DNA of 21,833 nt, from NCBI GenBank assembly GCA_900313845.1, contig OMTC01000034.1, positions 1 to 21,833 of the forward strand, given 5' to 3'. The DNA is from an uncultured Prevotellaceae bacterium. GTDB lineage: Bacteria > Bacteroidota > Bacteroidia > Bacteroidales > Bacteroidaceae. Below the pieces are notes generated by a model, which saw only the letters and a program-made list of their open reading frames with translations, did not search any database and was not told the DNA's origin. This document shows, piece after piece, positions 6,212 through 13,385 of the stretch; the stretch's first letter is position 1, and every line of letters begins with the position of its first letter. The translations under genes were made by a program, and so were the position numbers.

Positions 6212-6958
6212 ATGAGAGAACTCAAACAAATGAAGAAAAATGTTACCTTACTACTCGTCGTTCTGACAACAGTGCTCGCATCATGCGGCAGTTCAAAACA
6301 ACTGACAAGAAGTACTGGTCCCAACGACCCATCGGGATTTGTGTTGCTGTCGGACGCAGTGCCCGATGCCATCCTCGAAATCCGCTATTACAGCACCTAC
6401 AACTTTGTGGGAACGCGCGTGGATGGTTACGAAGAACCCTGTGCTTTGCTCACTCGTGAAGCGGCAGCAGCACTTCGTGCCGTGTCGGACGACGTGATAG
6501 CAAAAGGGTATCGTCTGAAAATCTACGATGCCTATCGTCCACAAAAGGCGGTCAATCATTTCGTGCGTTGGTCGAAGGATTTCAACGACACAAAGATGAA
6601 ATCGTATTTCTACCCTGACCTCACCAAAGATGTACTCTTCCCACAAGGCTACATAGCTGAGAAATCAGGTCATAGTCGTGGCAGTACGCTCGACCTCACG
6701 CTCTTCGACATGAAAACAGAGAAGGAAGTGGATATGGGTGGTACCTTCGACTTCTTCGGACTCCAATCGCATCCCGACTATCGAGGCAGTGACCTTAGCG
6801 AAACGCAATACCAAAACCGCATGATTCTGCGCGAAGCTATGCTCCGACACGGGTTCAAGCCACTCGACGAAGAATGGTGGCACTTCACATTAGAGAACGA
6901 ACCCTACCCCGACACTTACTTTCAATTCCCAGTGACAGTAAAATCGCTGAAGAAGTAG
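6212..6958 (+). CDS. D-Ala-D-Ala dipeptidase, VanX-type (peptidase family M15D), lipoprotein
   Basis: This 248-residue protein matches VanX-type zinc dipeptidases, which cut free D-alanyl-D-alanine. The key residues are visible: Arg109 in IYDAYRPQKA, zinc ligands His154 and Asp161 in SGHSRGSTLDLTL, and Glu221 (base) with His224 (zinc) in EEWWHF. The N-terminus is a lipoprotein signal with lipobox LASC (Cys25), so the enzyme should be anchored in the periplasm. An inner ATG at 6230 gives a slightly shorter signal (MKKNVTLLLVVLTTVLASC) and is a fair alternative start. There are no vanA, vanH or vanS genes nearby, so this is not a glycopeptide-resistance cluster. A role in peptidoglycan turnover is more likely. 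No strong promoter is visible directly upstream; transcription may read through from the peptide gene. Confidence 0.88.
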   Translation: MRELKQMKKNVTLLLVVLTTVLASCGSSKQLTRSTGPNDPSGFVLLSDAVPDAILEIRYYSTYNFVGTRVDGYEEPCALLTREAAAALRAVSDDVIAKGYRLKIYDAYRPQKAVNHFVRWSKDFNDTKMKSYFYPDLTKDVLFPQGYIAEKSGHSRGSTLDLTLFDMKTEKEVDMGGTFDFFGLQSHPDYRGSDLSETQYQNRMILREAMLRHGFKPLDEEWWHFTLENEPYPDTYFQFPVTVKSLKK

Positions 6959-6986
6959 GGCGCAAGGCACAAGTGCCAGTTTCTGG

Positions 6987-7056
6987 TTTCAAGTTTCAAG
7001 TTTCAAGTTTCAAGTTTGGCTACGCCGAGCTAAAGGTTCAGGTTTCAAGTTTCAAG
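6987..7056 (+). repeat. Heptamer repeats TTTCAAG in the 3' intergenic region
   Basis: Four perfect tandem TTTCAAG units fill 6987-7014 and a partial unit follows; two more lie at 7043-7056. Between them is GGCTACGCCGAGC. This is a simple sequence repeat just before a terminator; it is non-coding. Confidence 0.8.
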
Positions 7057-7058
7057 CA

Positions 7059-7095
7059 AAAAAATCCTCAAGACGCAATGCCTTGAGGATTTTTT
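7059..7095. terminator. Bidirectional terminator between convergent genes
   Basis: AAAAAATCCTCAAG (7059-7072) and CTTGAGGATTTTTT (7082-7095) are exact complements around a 9-base loop. The stem carries A-runs and T-runs at its base, so it can end transcription from the dipeptidase gene (plus) and from the glycosyltransferase gene (minus, stop at 7105). Confidence 0.88.
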
Positions 7096-7104
7096 CATGA
7101 TATC

Positions 7105-8268
7105 TCACTTATATTTTGAAATAGTCTCATGATAAATGCGAGACAATTGCCCTACTATCACATCTTCCGAGAAATGCTCTCGGCAATAATTTCGGATTCT
7201 ATCCTTATTATATTTCTTACCATCAAGAACCATTCTATCCATCGCATCTGCCAAAGCATCTTCATCATCAACAGGCACGAACACACCCGTTTCCTCATTG
7301 ATATATTCCTTTGGACCACCACAGTCTGTAGCAATGACAGGAAGACCCTTAGCCATTGCTTCAATACAGGCAATGCAAAACGTTTCACTTTTGCTTGAAA
7401 GAACGTAGCAATCTGAATCGGAGAGTAGATTGGAGATTTCTTCTGGAGACTTATAGCCAAGGAGATGAATCTTTTCTTGCAATAAAACGCTATTAATAAG
7501 GTCTTGCAGATTTTGATACTCCGACCCCATACCAATAATGAACAAATCTGCTTTGCTCTTCATTTTCATCTTTGCAAAAGCTCGAATCAGCATATCAAAA
7601 CCCTTTATCGGTAAAAGACTTCCAACTGCGATGAAGCGAACAGTCGGTCTATCTTGATGCTCTTCAAGGTTTCCTTCAAAGAATAGGTCATCTACCATAT
7701 TGTTAACCACATGGCATTTTACACCAAAATTCTTTGTAATATTGGTAGCTAAGAAATGAGAAACAGCCATTACGTAGTCTGCATATTGATACACCTTGCC
7801 ATTCTCATGAATATAAGAATCTACCGTATCTTGATTGACACGTGACCAATGCTCAGTTACCACCAATGGCAAATTAAACTGGGTTTTCAATGGAATCGCA
7901 AAAACAGCAGGAACAATGATATGAGCATGTACCAAATCGAAGCAGATTCCGTTCTTCAAGCTTTCTCTCACGAATTTACAGAGCGCCTTTTCCTCCAGCC
8001 TTTTATTTCGGAATATATAGAAAGGAGCTATGAAATACGAAATCGTAGAATTGATGAAATAAACATCCACCCCTTCGTCCTGAAAATGCTTTTCAACGAA
8101 TTGATACGAAAAAAAATAATTTCGTATCCTTCTGATAACGACAACCGTCACCTGTATGCCTCGTTTGGTAAGGGCACGAGCTTGTACTGCCTCGTAATTC
8201 CCAAACATTGGATTCTTTTCAGTGGGGTAGCCTCTACTCACAAATAAGACTCTCATGTTTTTTTCCAT
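7105..8268 (-). CDS. Glycosyltransferase, GT-B fold, GT4-type
   Basis: The 387-residue protein has two Rossmann-like halves. The N-terminal half begins MRVLFVSRGYPTEKNPMFG after a four-residue lead and contains DLVHAHIIVP near 111-120 and VVTEHW at 136-141. The C-terminal donor-binding half has FIAVGSLLPIKGFD (212-225) with Lys222, then GYKSPEEISNLLSDSDCYVL, and the EX7E motif Glu295 to Glu303 in SETFCIACIEAMAKGLPVI. These mark GT4-like retaining enzymes that use nucleotide-sugar donors, usually in polysaccharide or glycolipid synthesis. Donor and acceptor cannot be read from the sequence. It stands alone without other polysaccharide genes, and looks more AT-rich than pnp next to it, which may hint at separate origin. 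An inner ATG at 8256 is possible, but AAAGGG just before 8268 supports the longer form. Confidence 0.87.
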   Translation of the reverse strand: MEKNMRVLFVSRGYPTEKNPMFGNYEAVQARALTKRGIQVTVVVIRRIRNYFFSYQFVEKHFQDEGVDVYFINSTISYFIAPFYIFRNKRLEEKALCKFVRESLKNGICFDLVHAHIIVPAVFAIPLKTQFNLPLVVTEHWSRVNQDTVDSYIHENGKVYQYADYVMAVSHFLATNITKNFGVKCHVVNNMVDDLFFEGNLEEHQDRPTVRFIAVGSLLPIKGFDMLIRAFAKMKMKSKADLFIIGMGSEYQNLQDLINSVLLQEKIHLLGYKSPEEISNLLSDSDCYVLSSKSETFCIACIEAMAKGLPVIATDCGGPKEYINEETGVFVPVDDEDALADAMDRMVLDGKKYNKDRIRNYCREHFSEDVIVGQLSRIYHETISKYK

Positions 8269-8296
8269 TTTCCCTTTAGAATCCCTTTATTTGTTA

Positions 8297-8332
8297 GGTA
8301 GGTTCTAAAAATTCTGTTTTTAGTTCTCTACC
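8297..8332. other. Imperfect hairpin in the leader of the glycosyltransferase gene
   Basis: GGTAG (8297-8301) and CTAAAAA (8305-8311) pair with TTTTTAG (8317-8323) and CTACC (8328-8332), leaving an internal loop and a 5-base terminal loop. It lies 28-64 bp upstream of the minus-strand start at 8268. A second small palindrome, CATAGC-TC-GCTATG, sits at 8401-8414. Role unknown; it could be a leader structure or part of a dispersed intergenic element. Confidence 0.4.
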
Positions 8333-8445
8333 AATTTGTGTTCTTTCAATTCGGTTGCTTTTTGTTTGATTTGAAGTCTTTTTGCCACTTTTCTCGGTTA
8401 CATAGCTCGCTATGCGCCCTCAAAAACTGACAAAAATCCTTAAAT

Positions 8446-8497
8446 AAAAAATAACTTGGAACAATTCGCAATATACAAATAGTTCCAAGTTATTTTT
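8446..8497 (-). terminator. Terminator of pnp
   Basis: On the minus strand AAAAATAACTTGGAAC (8497-8482) pairs exactly with GTTCCAAGTTATTTTT (8462-8447) around a 19-base loop, followed by further T and A bases. It begins 13 bp after the pnp stop codon. Confidence 0.88.
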
Positions 8498-8510
8498 AAG
8501 GTAGATTATC

Positions 8511-10880
8511 TTAATTCAACAAATCATCGAGAGCTGACTTGAAGTCGCCGCCGTTCTGCTCCTGTCCACCACCGAACTGGTTGTTGTTATTGTCGTTGTG
8601 ACGGAAAGAAGGACGCTCACCACGATTGTTGTTGAAACGACCATGACGTTCACCACGTTCGCCACGCTCACCGCGCTCACCATTGAAGTTACGCTCGCCG
8701 CGCTCTGGACGTGGACGACGCTCGCGCTGTGGACGCTCCTGATAGTCGGTTGGCTTCTCAACGAGTACACGGTGAGAGAGCTTGAACTTACCTGTCTTCT
8801 GGTCGATGTCGATGAGTTTCACCTGAATCTTGTCGCCTTCCTTGATACCTGCTTCTTCAACAGTTTCAAGACGACGCCAGTCGATTTCGCTGATGTGGAG
8901 AAGACCATCCTTACCTGGCATGAACTCAACGAAGCATCCGTAAGGCATGATGGAACGAACAGTTCCTTCGTAAACCTCACCCACTTCTGGAACAGCCACG
9001 ATAGCCTTGATTTTGGAGAGAGCCAACTGGATGGCATCCTTGTCTGGAGCAGAAATCTGCACCTTGCCCACACCGTCAACTTCGTCAATCGTGATGACAG
9101 TCTTGGTGTCTTCCTGAATCTGCTGGATAATCTTTCCACCAGGACCGATGACAGCACCAATGAACTCCTTAGGAATGATAATCTGCTCAATGCGAGGAAC
9201 ATGTGGCTTGAGCTCAGGACGTGGTTCGCTGATGGTCTTCATCATCTCGCCCATGATGTGCTCACGACCAGCCTTTGCCTGCATGAGCGCCTTCTCGAGG
9301 ATTTCGAAAGAAAGACCGTCGCACTTGATATCCATCTGAGTGGCAGTCAGACCGTTCTTCGTACCAGTGGTCTTAAAGTCCATATCGCCGAGGTGGTCCT
9401 CATCACCAAGAATATCTGAAAGCACTGCGTACTTGTCCTCGCCTGGGTTCTTGATCAGACCCATAGCAATACCTGCTACAGGGTTCTTGATAGGCACACC
9501 TGCATCCATGAGTGCGAGAGTACCAGCACAAGTGGTTGCCATAGAAGACGAACCGTTTGACTCAAGAATATCGGAAACTACACGAATCGTGTAAGGATAA
9601 TCCTCAGGAATTTGTCCCTTGATACCACGCCAAGCAAGGTGTCCGTGACCGATTTCGCGACGTCCTACACCACGCTGAGCCTTTGCCTCACCTGTTGAGA
9701 ATGGAGGGAAGTTGTAGTGGAGGAGGAAACGCTGAAATTCGCGAACGAGTGCACCATCAACCAACTTCTCATCGAGCTTCGTACCGAGGGTACAAGTAGA
9801 GAGAGACTGAGTTTCACCACGGGTGAAGATAGCACTTCCGTGAGGTCCTGGCAGTGGAGAAACCTCGCACCAGATAGGACGGATGTCAGTAGTCTTACGA
9901 CCATCGAGACGGATACCTTCATCGAGTACACAACGACGCATTGCATCGCGCTCCACATCGTGGTAGTAACGGTCGATGAGTGCATTCTTCTCTTCGAGTT
10001 CTTCAGGAGTGAGGTCAGCATGAGCAGCAGCGTATGCCTCCTTGTAGTCCTCGCGAATCTTCTCGAAAGCCTCTGCACGAGCCTGCTTCTCGAGACCCTG
10101 CTTGGTCACGTCGTAAGCTGGCTGGTAGCAAACCTTGGCAATGTCAGCCTGAAGTTCCTCGTCGTTCACCTCGTGGCAGTATTCACGCTTCACGTCGGTA
10201 CCGAGTTCCTTCATGAGTTCCTTCTGGAGGCGGCACTGAGGCTTGATGGCATCGTGAGCAGCCTTGAGGGCAGCAAGCAAATCCTGTTCGCTCACTTCCT
10301 TCATTTCGCCTTCCACCATCATGATGTTTTCCTCTGTGGCACCCACCATGAGGTCCATGTCAGCCTTTTCGAGCTGCTGGAAAGTAGGGTTGATAACGAA
10401 TTCACCATCGATACGAGCAACGCGTACCTCAGAGATTGGTCCCTCGAAAGGAATATCTGAAGCAGCAAGAGCAGCACTGGCTGCAAAACCTGCAAGAGCA
10501 TCTGGCATATCTACTCCGTCGGCAGAGAAAAGAATCACATTCACATACACCTCTGCGTGATAATTGCTTGGGAACAGTGGACGGAGTGCGCGGTCAACGA
10601 GACGGCAAGTAAGGATTTCTTCGTCTGAAGCCTTACCTTCGCGCTTTGTGAAACCTCCAGGGAAACGTCCATTAGCAGCATACTTTTCACGATATTCCAC
10701 CTGAAGAGGCATAAAATCTGTTCCTGGAACTGCATCTTTTGCGGCACAAACAGTGGCCAGGAGCATAGTGTTACCCATACGGAGCATCACAGAACCATCG
10801 GCTTGTTTTGCCAATTTACCTGTCTCAATGCTGATTTCTCTTCCGTCAGGCAAAGAGACTGTCTTCGTAATTACGTTCAT
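8511..10880 (-). CDS. pnp: Polynucleotide phosphorylase
   Basis: PNPase degrades RNA 3' to 5' using phosphate, releasing nucleoside diphosphates, and works in the cytoplasm as a trimer. The 789 residues show the full family layout: first RNase PH domain (about 1-215), alpha-helical linker, second RNase PH domain (about 315-550), KH domain with IGAVIGPGGKIIQQIQ (574-589), and S1 domain with GEVYEGTVRSIMPYGCFVEF (634-653). The catalytic segment GDEDHLGDMDFK contains Asp493 and Asp499, matching the E. coli Asp486 and Asp492. The length exceeds the 711 residues of E. coli because of a low-complexity tail (about 710-775) rich in Arg, Gly, Glu and Asn, with repeated RGE triplets, ending in a conserved-looking acidic helix FKSALDDLLN. 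The gene has its own promoter, a leader of about 100 bases and a terminator. Confidence 0.98.
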   Translation of the reverse strand: MNVITKTVSLPDGREISIETGKLAKQADGSVMLRMGNTMLLATVCAAKDAVPGTDFMPLQVEYREKYAANGRFPGGFTKREGKASDEEILTCRLVDRALRPLFPSNYHAEVYVNVILFSADGVDMPDALAGFAASAALAASDIPFEGPISEVRVARIDGEFVINPTFQQLEKADMDLMVGATEENIMMVEGEMKEVSEQDLLAALKAAHDAIKPQCRLQKELMKELGTDVKREYCHEVNDEELQADIAKVCYQPAYDVTKQGLEKQARAEAFEKIREDYKEAYAAAHADLTPEELEEKNALIDRYYHDVERDAMRRCVLDEGIRLDGRKTTDIRPIWCEVSPLPGPHGSAIFTRGETQSLSTCTLGTKLDEKLVDGALVREFQRFLLHYNFPPFSTGEAKAQRGVGRREIGHGHLAWRGIKGQIPEDYPYTIRVVSDILESNGSSSMATTCAGTLALMDAGVPIKNPVAGIAMGLIKNPGEDKYAVLSDILGDEDHLGDMDFKTTGTKNGLTATQMDIKCDGLSFEILEKALMQAKAGREHIMGEMMKTISEPRPELKPHVPRIEQIIIPKEFIGAVIGPGGKIIQQIQEDTKTVITIDEVDGVGKVQISAPDKDAIQLALSKIKAIVAVPEVGEVYEGTVRSIMPYGCFVEFMPGKDGLLHISEIDWRRLETVEEAGIKEGDKIQVKLIDIDQKTGKFKLSHRVLVEKPTDYQERPQRERRPRPERGERNFNGERGERGERGERHGRFNNNRGERPSFRHNDNNNNQFGGGQEQNGGDFKSALDDLLN

Positions 10881-10986
10881 CTTAATTTAATTAATACGTC
10901 TAAATAAAAAATATTTTACTTTATTGTTTTCTTCTTAAATTCATCTTATACATGCAGTTCCCGCTGGAATAGGCACATATTCGTGG

Positions 10987-10994
10987 CAAAGTTA
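10987..10994 (-). promoter_or_regulatory. -7 promoter box of pnp
   Basis: On the minus strand this reads TAACTTTG. A TTTG lies 17 bp upstream (11015-11012), two short of the usual spacing. Transcription from here gives a leader of about 100 bases before the ATG at 10880. Confidence 0.6.
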
Positions 10995-11042
10995 AGAAAT
11001 AAAGTCCAAAGCAAAGAAGGAAAACGGAAAAATGTGTCGTGC

Positions 11043-11080
11043 AAAAGAAAAAAAGCACATTTTCCAAACAGAAAATGCGC
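11043..11080 (-). terminator. Terminator after the rhamnose mutarotase gene
   Basis: On the minus strand GCGCATTTTC (11080-11071) pairs with GAAAATGTGC (11064-11055), with one G-U pair and a 6-base loop, followed by seven T, then CTTTT. It lies 67 bp past the stop at 11147. Confidence 0.8.
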
Positions 11081-11146
11081 CTTTTCATTGAATTATTCAA
11101 GAAAGAATCAATAATTTTTCTAAAAAAGAACTTTGAAAACTCCGTC

Positions 11147-11464
11147 TCAATCGAGATGGAAAACTTCTTTGATAGGAATCGTGACAGGCGAATTATCGGG
11201 ATTCACCTCCATGATGTCAGCCATCATGTCCCACCACTTCTGCGTAATTGGATCCACGTCCGTCGTGTCTTGTGAATTACCTTCACCCTCGCACTCTTGA
11301 TAACCGAAAAGGATGTTCGTGTCCTTATCCCAATAGATGCTGTAATTGCCCACGCCCGAATCCTTGATTTGTTGGCGTAATTCAGGCCACAGTGCCGCAT
11401 GTCGCTTCTGATACTCTTCCTCGCACCCTGGCTTGAGGAACATCTTAAATGCAAATCGTTTCAT
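11147..11464 (-). CDS. rhaM: L-rhamnose mutarotase
   Basis: The enzyme interconverts the alpha and beta anomers of L-rhamnose and supplies the form used by the isomerase. The 105 residues match the family in length (E. coli RhaM has 104) and in motifs: MFLKPGCEEEYQKRHAALWP with the catalytic His22, GNYSIYWD (39-46), LFGYQE, and KWWDMMADIM (76-85) with the Trp pair that contacts the sugar. No signal peptide, so cytoplasmic. No other rhamnose genes (isomerase, kinase, aldolase) are in the window. It starts 41 bp after the PIN toxin gene on the same strand with no clear TAnnTTTG box between them, so it may be transcribed with the toxin-antitoxin pair. A TATGTACATA palindrome lies in the gap. Confidence 0.93.
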   Translation of the reverse strand: MKRFAFKMFLKPGCEEEYQKRHAALWPELRQQIKDSGVGNYSIYWDKDTNILFGYQECEGEGNSQDTTDVDPITQKWWDMMADIMEVNPDNSPVTIPIKEVFHLD

Positions 11465-11505
11465 AATTGATGATAGTTAAAAATGTATGTACATAGTTTT
11501 AATGT

Positions 11506-11916
11506 TTAGTCTTTATTTTCGAGGATTGCCACCATTTCAGTAGGGGTCACTACTATAGGAGTTTTAGGGAAGTGCTTAGTATTACCTGTCACCAAAAAGG
11601 TGTCTTTGTGAGACAGAGCTACCTCATAAAAAACAATGTCCTTTGGATCGGGAAAAAATTCTTCACTATGCACTCTATTGGATGGTACACCTTCATGTTC
11701 AATAAAATTCAAAATATCCAATACGTTTTGCAATGGGAATTTAAATTTTGGACGCATCAACACATGACGATATTCTTGGAGAATTTCCTCGTTATAGAGC
11801 ATAGTGAGACTCCTGCGCAGAAAAGCATTAAAGACTTTAATAGTTGCTGACTCTTTGTTTTTAGAAAGCAAAGCAGATACAATGACATTTGTATCAATAA
11901 CAACAAACGTTTTCAT
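11506..11916 (-). CDS. PIN-domain toxin (COG1569-like)
   Basis: This 136-residue protein has the layout of a PIN-domain ribonuclease: VVIDTNVIVSALLS at 5-18 with Asp8, YNEEILQEYRHVLMRPKF at 41-58 with acidic residues Glu43/Glu44, DPKDIVFYEVAL at 90-101 with Asp90 and Asp93, and FLVTGNTKHFPKTPIV at 107-122. PIN toxins usually cut RNA (tRNA, rRNA or mRNA) using a metal held by these acids. In the last motif Asn112 occupies the place where many PIN proteins have Asp, a common variation in this subgroup. Its ATG overlaps the antitoxin stop by 4 bases (ATGA, 11916-11913), so translation is likely coupled. The RNA target is unknown. Confidence 0.88.
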   Translation of the reverse strand: MKTFVVIDTNVIVSALLSKNKESATIKVFNAFLRRSLTMLYNEEILQEYRHVLMRPKFKFPLQNVLDILNFIEHEGVPSNRVHSEEFFPDPKDIVFYEVALSHKDTFLVTGNTKHFPKTPIVVTPTEMVAILENKD

Positions 11917-12200
11917 TTCCCTTCTCTTGCCAAACGAATTTCCTCATTGATTTCATCCTGACTTAATTCAGGCAACTCGCCTGCTTCTGCCTTTGCCCGA
12001 ATGGCATTGAATGCTTCAATTCCTTTATTATAAACGTCATCACCAGCTGTAATTTCGAAAGGAATCTTCCTACGCTGTACCACTGCTTTTGCAAACACAT
12101 TCATTGCAGTGTTTGCACTCATGCCAAACTGTGCACAAAGTGCATCAAATGCACTTTTCAGTTGGGCATCCATACGAACGGTCATAGATACTTGTGCCAT
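11913..12200 (-). CDS. RelB/DinJ-type antitoxin
   Basis: The 95-residue protein begins MAQVSMTVRMDAQLKSAFDA, followed by FGMSANTAMNVFAKAVV and RRKIPFEI. This is the ribbon-helix-helix DNA-binding half of the RelB/DinJ family. The C-terminal half is acidic and helical (EAGELPELSQDEINEEIRLA), as expected of a toxin-binding region. It should neutralise the PIN-domain protein encoded directly downstream and repress the shared promoter. RelB/DinJ antitoxins are best known with RelE/YafQ-fold toxins, so the partner here is unusual. The upstream region holds three copies of a 10-bp direct repeat around the promoter, which suits binding by an RHH dimer. Confidence 0.88.
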   Translation of the reverse strand: MAQVSMTVRMDAQLKSAFDALCAQFGMSANTAMNVFAKAVVQRRKIPFEITAGDDVYNKGIEAFNAIRAKAEAGELPELSQDEINEEIRLAREGK

Positions 12201-12204
12201 AATT

Positions 12205-12266
12205 TTACATCATTTAGGTTGCAAATATATTCATTTTACATCATTCTGCCATCAAATTACATCATT
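12205..12266 (-). promoter_or_regulatory. Promoter and triple direct-repeat operator of the toxin-antitoxin operon
   Basis: TTACATCATT occurs exactly three times on the plus strand, at 12205-12214, 12236-12245 and 12257-12266. The start-to-start distances of 31 and 21 bp are close to three and two helical turns, so all copies face the same side of the DNA. The -7 box TATATTTG (minus strand, 12229-12222) lies between the first and second copies. A TTTG at 12256-12253 could be the -33 element, though its 23-bp spacing is long. Binding at the repeats would block RNA polymerase, as expected for antitoxin autoregulation. Confidence 0.68.
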
Positions 12267-12401
12267 TTAACTATTTCTTTTTGAAATATTTCGGTTTTCA
12301 AAAGTATATTCAGCACTTTCGAGTTTAAAGAAACGACTTGCTTTCTCTGACATTTTATCAAATTCCCATGTGTTTCGCCTCGAAATGAACAGTTTTTTTC
12401 A

Positions 12402-12409
12402 TACCTTTG
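12402..12409 (+). promoter_or_regulatory. -7 promoter box of proB
   Basis: TACCTTTG matches TAnnTTTG and lies 59 bp before the ATG at 12469. No TTTG is found at the ideal upstream spacing. It places the transcription start inside the longer frame that begins at 12370, so that longer start is ruled out. Confidence 0.55.
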
Positions 12410-12468
12410 CAGAAAGTTTTCGAATTGTAAGCAAAAACAGATTAAAAAGTAACATAATATTAGACACG

Positions 12469-13245
12469 ATGCGAATCACAATCAAGATTGGTAGCAACGT
12501 TTTGACACGCGCGGACGGTTCATTGGATGTGACCCGTCTGTCGGCACTCGTGGACCAGATTGCTGTGCTACGCCAACAGGGCATCGAAGTGCTGTTGGTC
12601 AGTTCGGGTGCCGTAGCATGTGGACGAAGCGTTCTGCACAGCATGAAGAATCTCAAGACAAAAGATAATGTGGATGAGCGGCAGTTGTTCTCTGCCGTGG
12701 GACAGGCAAAACTCATCGACCGCTATTACGAACTTTTCCGCGACCATCGCATCCACGTAGGACAGGTGCTGACGATGAAGCAAAACTTCAGTACCCCAAT
12801 TAGTTACAGCACGCAACAGAACTGTATGGAAGTGATGCTTGAGAATGGTGTGATTCCGATTATCAACGAAAACGACACCGTGTGCGTCACCGAATTGATG
12901 TTTACGGATAACGACGAACTATCCGGACTTGTGGCTCGCATGATGAACTGCGACCACCTCATCATCCTGTCGAATATCAATGGCATCTTCACGGGCAATC
13001 CCGATGACCCCAATTCAGAATTGATTACTCACGTGAAGCCAGGCGACGACCTCAGCCGTTTTATCCAAAACAAGAAGTCGAATGCAGGGCGCGGAGGAAT
13101 GGAATCGAAATACAGCATTGCTCAAGAAGTGAATAACGCTGGCATCACGGTCATCATTGCCAACGGCAAGCGCAACAATGTGCTCACCGACTTGCTCATC
13201 GAGCACAAGACGATTCCTTGCACCATTTTTGAGAACCATCAATGA
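12469..13245 (+). CDS. proB: Glutamate 5-kinase
   Basis: ProB phosphorylates L-glutamate with ATP to give gamma-glutamyl phosphate, the first step of proline synthesis. I start at ATG 12469 (MRITIKIGSNVLT), since this begins exactly at the family's first beta strand and the upstream part of the open frame overlaps the promoter. The 258 residues contain VSSGAVACG (45-52 region), GVIPIINENDTV (127-138), TDNDELSGLVA (146-156), LSNINGIFTGNP (168-178) and the GRGGMESK loop (207-214), all typical of the amino-acid-kinase fold. The C-terminal PUA domain of the E. coli enzyme (367 residues) is absent, as is usual for short ProB forms. It is followed by proA, with the stop overlapping a possible ATG. 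Confidence 0.95.
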   Translation: MRITIKIGSNVLTRADGSLDVTRLSALVDQIAVLRQQGIEVLLVSSGAVACGRSVLHSMKNLKTKDNVDERQLFSAVGQAKLIDRYYELFRDHRIHVGQVLTMKQNFSTPISYSTQQNCMEVMLENGVIPIINENDTVCVTELMFTDNDELSGLVARMMNCDHLIILSNINGIFTGNPDDPNSELITHVKPGDDLSRFIQNKKSNAGRGGMESKYSIAQEVNNAGITVIIANGKRNNVLTDLLIEHKTIPCTIFENHQ

Positions 13246-13255
13246 AAAAAAGCTG

Positions 13256-13341
13256 GGATTTAAAGGACCTTATTATGTACAAAGGACAATGGACAATGGA
13301 CAAAGGACAATGTAATGAATGGGAACAATCCTTTAAAATCC
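13256..13341 (+). repeat. Inverted repeat enclosing simple repeats between proB and proA
   Basis: GGATTTAAAGGA (13256-13267) and TCCTTTAAAATCC (13329-13341) are inverted complements apart from one extra A. They enclose GGACAATG-like short repeats at 13279-13312. The stretch lies in the space between the conserved ends of proB and proA. Confidence 0.6.
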
Positions 13342-13385
13342 TTCAAATCCCTGACATAAATAAATCTCTGATAAAAAACTCTGAA

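Noticed and set aside
6212..6958. Vancomycin-resistance cluster
   Set aside because: Only a VanX-type dipeptidase is present; there is no ligase, dehydrogenase or VanRS pair, and the protein is a lipoprotein rather than a cytoplasmic enzyme.
8598..9419. 273-codon plus-strand frame opposite pnp
   Set aside because: It lies entirely within the coding region of pnp, which has complete domain and motif support. The antisense product has no recognisable feature.
9717..10460. 247-codon plus-strand frame opposite pnp
   Set aside because: Antisense shadow of pnp, without start context or motif support.
12370..12468. Longer N-terminus for proB
   Set aside because: The extra 33 codons overlap a TACCTTTG promoter box, and the family begins at MRITIKIGSN.
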